Shown piece by piece: positions 7,302 to 13,925 of a DNA stretch of 13,925 nt. Source of the DNA: Amoebophrya sp. AT5.2. Lineage: Eukaryota; Sar; Dinophyceae; Syndiniales; Amoebophryaceae. The stretch spans positions 1 through 13,925 of the forward strand of contig RXOD01005466.1 in assembly GCA_005223375.1 (NCBI GenBank), given 5' to 3'. Each line of letters begins with the position of its first letter. The stretch's first letter is position 1. Position numbers and translations under genes: made by a program. A model generated the notes under the pieces. The model was not told the origin of the DNA, did no database searches, and saw nothing but the letters and a program-made list of their open reading frames with translations.

Positions 7302-10300
7302 TCAGTAGCTGTCCGAGTTTTCCTCTTCTTCCTCCTCGTCGTTCCAACGTCCACTGCCGCCGCCACCGCCACTCCACACCCGTTTCTTGTTAAGCGTCGC
7401 GAGTCGATCCCGCACTTCGAACGAGAGATCCTCCGAGGAAGACACAACGCTTGCCTCGTCTGCTTCCAGGGCTCGCGCCAAGATTTCGTCGTCGAGCTCC
7501 GCGGAGTCGTCCTCTTCGCCGGGATCGAGACCATGTTCCTGTTCCTCAACCCCAGCGCCAACCCCTGATCCTGCGCGCCCCGCATCAAACCGCTGCCAAA
7601 ATTTTTGCATGTGGGCGTGTGGTTCGGAGAGAGGTTCCTCGTGATCCGCAGCTACTACCAGCTCCCGTTGTCTGCGACGGGCGCGCTGCAGAAGCAATCT
7701 CTTCTGTCTGCTGGTGCCTCGGGCTGCTTCTGGCTTCGACCTCTGGTGTTTGCTCTTGCGCGTTGCTACGGCCACGGCCGCTGCTTCTCCTTCTCGATCT
7801 CGTCCGGAAGGATCGGATCCCTCCGACGTTCCACTTCCATTTGCGCCGTTGCCTGATAGGATATTCACGTCTTGCTCAGGTTTTGACGCGGAAACCTGCT
7901 TATTCCGCTTGAGCAAGTAGTTCGAGACCGCGAAGGCCCCCACTCTTGTGGGGGCCGGCGAAAGGGGGCGTGGGTCGGTGTAGAACAGCACGGGCGCACC
8001 ACCAAGATGCTCCTCCCTTTGCGTGCCCCTCCGAAACATGGCGCCGAGACGCTCGCCAGGAGTGGGCCCGCCCGTCGACGATAGAGCACCATCTCTCCGT
8101 GCTCGAACGATCTGGCTGGTCTTGCGTCCAACAGCGCGTTTCTCCTTCAGCTTGTGAGGGATCTTGTTGCCTGCGCGCCGTGAAAGGTTCTTGTGGATCA
8201 ATGAATTTTCCCCGAGTGTCTCGTCCTGTTTTGCGCCACCGGTATCGTCTTGCTCTTCGTTACTGGCTGAACTGGATACGGACGCACGACGCGGCTGTCT
8301 CTTGATGTCGTGAAGAGAACGCGACGTTGCGGGGTAGAAATCATCATCCTGTCCGGGGGGCCCGATGTTTTGTGGCTGCCTGTCAGCAACTTCATCTTCG
8401 CGCGCACGATAGGACGACGTGTTCCTTTGCGCCACCGCCTCAGCATCCCGCCGCATCCCCGGACCCCTCCTTTCCGGACCCGCATGCTCGTGCAGTCGGG
8501 GCGGGCTAAGCTTCGCAAAGGCCGCCTTGCGCCGGACTTCGTACTGGCGGAGGTAGCTGCGCCTCGAGCTCGACGAACTACTGTGCTGGGAGAGAGAAAC
8601 GCCTCCAACCAAGGCTCGCTGATGTTCCCCGTCCAAAATGATCGCAGACGCAGACCCTGCTTCCTCCTGGTCTCCCGCATGACCAGTTCCAGTTGTCCTC
8701 CGCTCTGGGCGGTCTGCCGTTCCATCATTTTTCACGGCCGTCATCGAGCCAACGTCGATCCTTTGTTCTGCCCCCTCCGCGGTTACCTTTCCCACCTCGT
8801 CTTTCACTTTCCCGTCGTCGATCGTGGTCCTCCGTTTTTGCTGTGTAGACGATGAAGCTTGCGCTTCGCCTTCCGCTTGCACCTGAGGCAGCGGCATCAT
8901 CCCGCTCACGCGCGACGGTGCAGACACGGTCGCACCGAAGCCAATGCTGCCGATGATGAGCCCTGGCGGCGGAAGAATCTCCGACTTAGCTCCATACTGG
9001 TGCGGCCCGCCGCCACCGGCGCCAGCTCCAGCACCCCCCGCCGCCCCCGCGGAAGTAAAAGTATAACCACCACTCGGGCTGTGTTTCGGGGAGACCACTC
9101 CCATCAGAATCGGCTGACCCGGCGCCGAGGCAGGTCCATTTCCCCGCGATGCCGATGCCCGCTTCAGGTCGCGAGCCGACGTGATCACAGGGGAGTTTAG
9201 AATCAGATCCTGGCTGTGGTCCATGACTTCCTCCACGACGACCGCTCCTGCAGCTCCCTCACCATCAACTTCCGCGCCCCCAACATCAATCAGTCGCCGA
9301 CCCGTCCGAGAGGGGGAAGAGACTCCTGCTGCTTTTGTTCTCGACGACATTTTTCCGCTCGCCGCGGCCGCCAGAGCGTACCGGAGGATCTGGTTCACGC
9401 CCCACCGCAGCCTGCTCCGCAGCAGCGAATCCAGCACGTACACAAGCATCTCGAGGCAGCCGCACCGCAGCCGGTCGCTCCAGGTTAGCTTGTTCTCTAC
9501 TGCGCAGACCTCTACTGACGCGCCACCCTCCCTTTTTGCCGCGGACGCCGACGCCTCGGACGAGTTTGTACTTGTAGACCCCAGCGACCGGAAGTCTTTC
9601 CGCACGCAGAACTTGAGGCGTATTTTCATGAGCTTTGCCGCCTGCTGCTCCAACGCCCGAAAGTTGGTGCCCCCGGCTGAGGGAGCGCCGCGTCCTGATG
9701 TCCTCGTCGAATATGGTGCAGCAGCTGCCCCAAAGTGGAACTTGTTGTGCGTCGCTAGTTTCCCGAACCCCGCACTCAGCATGCCCCCGCGCCACCGCTC
9801 GATCACTCTCCCCATGACTGCCAACCCGTTCGCGAAGGTTTTCCGCATCTCGTCCTGTTTCAAATACTGGTCGATTTTGACGTCCATGCACGTGACCTCG
9901 TCCAGGTACACGTCCACCTCTTCCCGCTCTCTCTCCACGACCGTCTTCCACTTCTGCACCTGCTGCTCCTTCTTTTCCGTCCACTTTTCCACCAGCGTTT
10001 TCACCTTCCACCGCGTCCAGCACGGGGACAGCGTCTTCAGCACGACCCTCGCCTGCAGGGCCTTCACCAGCGTGACGAGGAACAGGTGCTTCAGGTTCTG
10101 GCTTTTTGCGGCCTCGTAGAGGCCGTTGTCGTTTTTCCGCAGATTGGAGAGCACGCGCAGCTCGGTCTGCTGCTGGCGGAGGAGGTCCCGGTCGAACGCC
10201 GCCTGGTGGTCTCGCAGGCGCAGCGCGTAACTGAACGACTTGCGGACGAAGTGGGAAAACCGCGTCTGCACAAGCTTCTGGAGCACGCGCCGCAGCTGCT

Positions 10301-12750
10301 GCGCAGCGGCATTGGCCTGGAGGCGGCGCTGGAGGGGCGCGGTCTGGTGGGAAGTAGAGGGTCGGGCTGGGGCTGCCGGGCCGTCGGCAGCTGGTGCGCT
10401 TGCGGGCAGATAGTGGTCGAGGTAGGTCGGCCGGTCAAAACTCGTGCGGCGGGTCGCGACCGAGGGTGCCTGTGGGACGTCGGGCGGGAGATGTGCGGTT
10501 TATGGGAATGAATCTCAGAGAAGATTGCAACAGGGCTCTTGATACCAAAAAATTTTTCACCGACACTTCGATGCGATCATCGGAATCCAGCATACCTGCG
10601 TTCCGTCCAGAACCAACCCCCCGTCCCCACCTCTGTACGACGCTTGGAACCGGAGACCATCGCCATCATCTTGCAGTAGCTCCAGTTCCTCCTCGACGAA
10701 ACCCGGCATGTATTTCGCTGCTTGGCGGTAGCTCTCCCGGAGCAGCGAATCCTCCCCTGCAGTGGGGGCAGCTCCTCCGCTGGCAATAGTGCTCCGCGAG
10801 AACAACATCTCCCCGCGAGCAGCATGGCTCCGCGGCCCGAGTCGCACCTTAGTGGCGCCCGCGGATCTGCTGCGCCTCTGGGCGGAGCCTGCCGCGGGTG
10901 CGGACCGGGAGCTGTACAGGAGGGACACGTTGCTGGAGCCCAGCAGCTCGTCGTGTATGCACGATACGCTGGTCGGAGCAGCGGCTGCTGCGCCTGGAAC
11001 CGTTTGCCGGCTGCCCGAGGAAGCTTCTTGCAGGAGTAGCTGAGACGGTTCTTGCAGCTGCCGCGCGATGCCTTCTTGCGGTTGCGCCGCGGAAATCCGC
11101 CCCATTTCCTTGTTCAGCCGAAGCAAATTGTGGCTCCGCTGCCTATCGAACGCGTTGCCGCTCCCGCCGGCAAAAGGGACGAACGACCCCTGACGCCCAA
11201 ATCCCAAGATTTTCGTCGGCGACAAAGCCTTCTTCGGACTTACGCCCGGCAGGACGCGAAAACTCAGCTGCGGAAAGTTTGCTTCGTCGGTCTGCGCTAT
11301 AGGTTCTTTTTCCTTTGACATACTACGGAGCGCAGTTACCGATCGTTCGTATTCGCGCAAATCCTGCTCGCTGACGATCTGGTCTTGGCTCAACATCGTG
11401 CGCTGCTCTTCGCGCCCTTCTTCAAGAACCTGACGTGGTCCGCCTTGTGACGTTCTCACCGCGTGGGTGACGACGCGGCCCTGCTGCACCTGCTGGCCAA
11501 CCTTCTCGAGACCGTACCGCCCCCGGCGCGGTCTGCTCTTCATCTTCTCGGCATCGGATCCGGCATCATCCATGGAGGAGTTTAGCACGAAAGGCGCACC
11601 CTTCTGTTCTTGCCGCGACCCTTGACTCCTCCGCGGCTCGGCCGCAGGACTCGTATTCTCCTCCTGCTCGACATCAATCGCCTCGTCGTACTCTGAAGAC
11701 GGCCGCTGAAAAACTTCCTCCCTAACAGCAGCGCCGCCCTCTCCAGCTCGCTCCACTTTTTGGCTTTCGTTCTTTTCTGTGCGTTCACCGCGCGCCGCAG
11801 CCTGCTCTGCGAAACCTGCATCTTGTTGAGCGCCCTCGTGCTCCTGGGTGATCGCAGCGACCGTGGCAGTGGATGACGCCGTAAGTTTTTCTGTAGCGCC
11901 TCCACTAGCGACCTGGACATTCCGACTCTCCTCACCCGAATCTGTATAGTCGATCCTTCCCTGAGCCTGCACTTGCTTCGAGCCGCGACGGGAAGAGGAA
12001 GCCGACGGAACGCTGGTTTCGTCTCGCATCCGATTATTTGGCGAAAGATCGCCGACTGCCCCCCGGCGCGCCGCGATACCCGTGCTCACGCCGAAACTTG
12101 GCTTCGACTGCACCCAGCTGCGACTGTTCTCATCTTCACCCTCTTCAACTTCTGCATGCTCCCGGCGCGCCGAAGGGTCTTCCATGTAAGCGGCAAGTTT
12201 CTGCACACGTCGTGGCACCACTTCTCGCACCTCTGCCTGGAGACGAACGCCCTCTTCGCCGCGATAACCGAGGGGTTGTGGCGGGACCACAAAAGCTGGC
12301 GGGGCCACAAAAGCGACTCTCGGAGACTCCAAATTCTTCTCAATCAATCTCAGTACTTTCTGCAGGCCGTCCTGCTGCGTTGCCCCGCAATCGACGATCC
12401 TCGTCGTGCCGTGAATTCTCCTGGCGCCAGCCGCGAAACGTCTTACTGAGGAGAAATGCGTCGCGCAGTACCGGTACGGGCACAGCCGAGATGAGCGACG
12501 ACGGTCCTGACGGTATTTGTGAACTCTGGGCTTTGTCGTCCTTTATTTCTGATCGACGCGCAATTGGGAGTGGCTGGATCTGGATGCGAGTCGTGCTGGG
12601 CGCGGAGGCACCTCGTGCTCCACCGACGTTGTAGTTCCCCGAATCATTCGAGAAGCCGCGGGCACGCTGCAGATGATGAGGGGCGGAACCGGAACCGCCG
12701 CTACTGCTCGTACGAAAAAGTAGCTGGCTCTGCGACAAATGATACTGCAT
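7302..12750 (-). CDS. Very large, mostly disordered protein of unknown function, three exons (1738 aa)
   Basis: The exon model is 12750-12478, 12371-10596 and 10469-7302, with TGA at 7304-7302. It totals 5217 nt and stays in frame. The ATG at 12750 directly follows an in-frame TAG. No known domain is recognised. Residues 1-720 are low complexity, rich in S, R, Q, E and A, with basic/Ser clusters (SSSRRGSKQ, RRSRSAG). Residues about 725-930 form a helical block with regularly placed aromatic and basic residues (FSHFVRKSFSYALRLR, CWTRWKVKTLVEKW, VIERWRGGM, AGFGKLATH). This faintly recalls Sfi1-like or centrosomal helical repeats, but that is inference. A second helical block is at about 1007-1054 (LRCGCLEMLVYVLDSLL). 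The remaining 680 residues are disordered with Gly/Ala and Lys/Arg runs and end in an acidic EEEEEENSDSY tail. No signal peptide or clear membrane segment is seen. Confidence 0.75.
10470..10595 (-). other. Intron 2 of the 1738-aa gene (126 bp)
   Basis: The donor is ACGCAG|GTATGC and the acceptor GTCCCACAG|GCACCC (AG|G), phase 0. It joins VLDGTQ to APSVATRRTSF. Unspliced, the upstream frame stops 13 residues later at 10557. The intron interior is AT-richer than the flanking exons. Confidence 0.8.
12372..12477 (-). other. Intron 1 of the 1738-aa gene (106 bp, boundaries uncertain)
   Basis: The preferred donor is GTGCCC|GTACCG and the acceptor ACGCAGCAG|GACGG (AG|G), phase 0, joining SAVP to DGLQKVLRLIEKN. 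A competing pair is CTCCTCA|GTAAGA (near 12450) with AAAG|TACTG (near 12355), which is also phase compatible. Some intron is needed because the start frame and the long second frame differ. Confidence 0.5.
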
Positions 12751-12763
12751 CTAGCAAACGCAT
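12701..12763 (-). other. Upstream ORF overlapping the start of the 1738-aa gene
   Basis: An ATG 13 nt before the chosen start opens a 20-codon frame (MRLLDAVSFVAEPATFSYEQ) in another phase that ends inside the main coding sequence. If the transcript includes it, it could lower initiation at 12750, or the true first exon may differ from the one proposed. Confidence 0.3.
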
Positions 12764-13488
12764 CGCTTGTGCTCCCTTGAACGGTAGGTAAAGACCTTGG
12801 CTGAAAGATAAGAACTGACGCAATACATTGTTGTGGAGGAAACATGGCGGAGAGCCGTAGAATAACATGTGCATGGGCGTCGGCTCAATAAAACAAGCGT
12901 ACAAAAATCGAGTGCACAGGCACAACTGACAACTCTCAGCCTTTCAAACGACAAATTCAAATACTGATCGAGTTCGAGGAAGATATGAGACGAGCATGCA
13001 ACGAAGCTTCACTTCCTCTTGGCTCACCGGTCGATGAGGCGCAGCAAACCAGCTCAGGCGTTGCACCGACTTTCCCTCCTGTGTCCTGCAGCTCTTGCTC
13101 GCCCAGCACCATCCTAGGTACGAACAATTCGACCGAGGAATAACAACACGGACATCAGAAATTTCTTCAGAAATTACCACCACTGCGTCAATACTGCTCA
13201 CTTCCTCGAAACGGTCCAAATCGATCCTCCGGTTTCGTTTGAATTCGTGGAGGTAAAGCCGTAAATGGTGTGTGTTTCATGTGAGAAAGCCAGCTAAGTG
13301 TAAAAGGTGGCTATGTCAACATTATTGATATCGCCGATAAAGAGGGGCGTCTCGCGGCGCGCAGAACTGCGGAATCTGCTTCTGTACCATCTGCTCCGAC
13401 GAGCACCGCCGGAGGATTCTCGGCGGGCACCGGCGCTTCTGCTGCCACAACGGATGGTGAAGCTATGAAGAGAGAGCACCTTGGAGAG
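12751..13488. other. Intergenic region without a supported gene
   Basis: These 738 bp lie between the MAPR-like gene end and the start of the 1738-aa gene. A 91-codon minus-strand frame (13219-12944) begins at TTG and has no ATG in context. A GC-rich island at about 13340-13465 is open on both strands with Ala/Pro/Ser-rich readings and may be a tail exon or just GC-rich sequence. The rest is AT-richer and featureless apart from small dyads such as AATTTCT-GA-AGAAATT (about 13158-13174). Confidence 0.45.
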
Positions 13489-13925
13489 TTACTGCATCGC
13501 CGACGAGCGCTCCTCTTCCTTTGCAAATGCGTCGAGCGGGGAAAAGTCCCACCCTTTGTATTCCGCAAGCTTGCCCACTACCTCGTATTTCTTCTCGAAG
13601 TGCGTCAGCCAAGACTTCAGACCTGGTTTTCCGACAGTAAAATTAAGTATGAGGCGGCACTTCACGAACTTGTTCTTTTTCCTCGTTTAGAAATGTCTTT
13701 GCATCAACAGCCATGTAGCAGAAATATGGCAGTAGCAAGCCCAGAGCCAGACGAAGAACAAACTCACAACATGTAGCTGAAGATAAACCAATTACGTATT
13801 TCTTTTTTTTGGATTGGGTGGATGACAAGGGGTGTGCAGGCCCCTCCCTCCCTCGCCTCTGTCGCTATATGTCACTTGAAAACAAGCGGCGACTTACGAG
13901 GGATGCCACGACAGGCCGTGATCTT
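13489..13925 (-). CDS. Cytochrome b5-like heme-binding (MAPR/PGRMC-type) protein, C-terminal part
   Basis: Two exon pieces are seen: 13925-13898 (runs off the window) and 13622-13489, ending at TAA 13491-13489. The final exon reads LKSWLTHFEKKYEVVGKL and then a 25-residue charged tail. The pattern W-x3-F-x2-KY-x-VVGKL is typical of the end of the membrane-associated progesterone receptor (cytochrome b5-fold) family, which binds heme and often sits in the ER membrane. The edge exon, KITACRGIP, could match the family's D-x-S-R-G/A-L-A segment. Joining the two directly leaves out some 20 residues that other members carry between these motifs, so a small exon inside the 275-bp intron may be missed. 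The heme-ligand tyrosines and any membrane anchor would lie outside the window. The family call rests on a short motif. Confidence 0.55.
13623..13897 (-). other. Intron of the MAPR-like gene (275 bp)
   Basis: The donor is CCCTC|GTAAGTCG and the acceptor GGAAAACCAG|GTCTG (AG|G), phase 1. It has the strongest donor in the window. The intron holds an open minus-strand frame (13828-13643) with a hydrophobic stretch and a charged end (VDAKTFLNEEKEQ). The charged end might be an unrecognised exon, but no simple splice pair brought it into frame. Confidence 0.6.

Noticed and set aside
9181..10119. 312-codon plus-strand frame opposite the large disordered gene
   Set aside because: It is antisense to exon 3 of the minus-strand gene, in GC-rich sequence where shadow frames are common. 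It is Ser/Arg/Thr-rich with no recognisable motif.
12944..13219. 91-codon minus-strand frame upstream of the large gene
   Set aside because: It starts with TTG, has no ATG in context and no recognisable motif.
1..13925. Bacterial or phage origin
   Set aside because: The frames need GT-AG introns to make a sensible channel, and there are no ribosome-binding sites or tightly packed genes.

Overview
The window looks like nuclear DNA of a protist, most likely an alveolate of the dinoflagellate kind (a syndinian such as Amoebophrya would fit). The large reading frames are joined by short GT-AG introns of about 90-150 bp (two are longer). Seven of the eight introns I could place are followed by G (AG|G acceptor), as is known for dinoflagellate introns. 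All five supported genes lie on the minus strand, which matches the unidirectional gene clusters of dinoflagellates. No Shine-Dalgarno sites, operons or bacterial gene families are visible. The organism assignment is inference.

Read in the direction of transcription (right to left): (1) 13925-13489, the 3' end of a gene whose last exon resembles the C-terminus of a cytochrome b5-like (MAPR/PGRMC-type) heme-binding protein; (2) 12750-7302, a three-exon gene for a predicted 1738-residue, mostly disordered protein with helical tryptophan-containing blocks, no family recognised; (3) 6543-3052, a six-exon gene for a predicted 861-residue single-domain voltage-gated cation channel (disordered N-terminus, S1-S6 with pore loop, EF-hand-like C-terminal region); (4) 1874-960, an intronless 304-residue coiled-coil protein; (5) about 725-363, a small acidic helical protein or the last exon of a larger gene.

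Between genes: 12751-13488, 6544-7301 and 1875-3051 hold no gene I can support. AATAAA motifs lie about 50-70 nt past the stops of genes 2 and 3. At the left edge, 1-334 carries a diverged direct repeat (25-129 and 224-309), and a perfect 11-bp hairpin sits just past the stop of gene 5.

The genes do not suggest a shared pathway; they look like neighbours in a polarity cluster. The most notable item is the channel: its filter region reads V-W-D-K-G where related channels usually have T-x-E-x-W, and its S4 has few in-register arginines. I see no clear sign of an undescribed multi-gene system.
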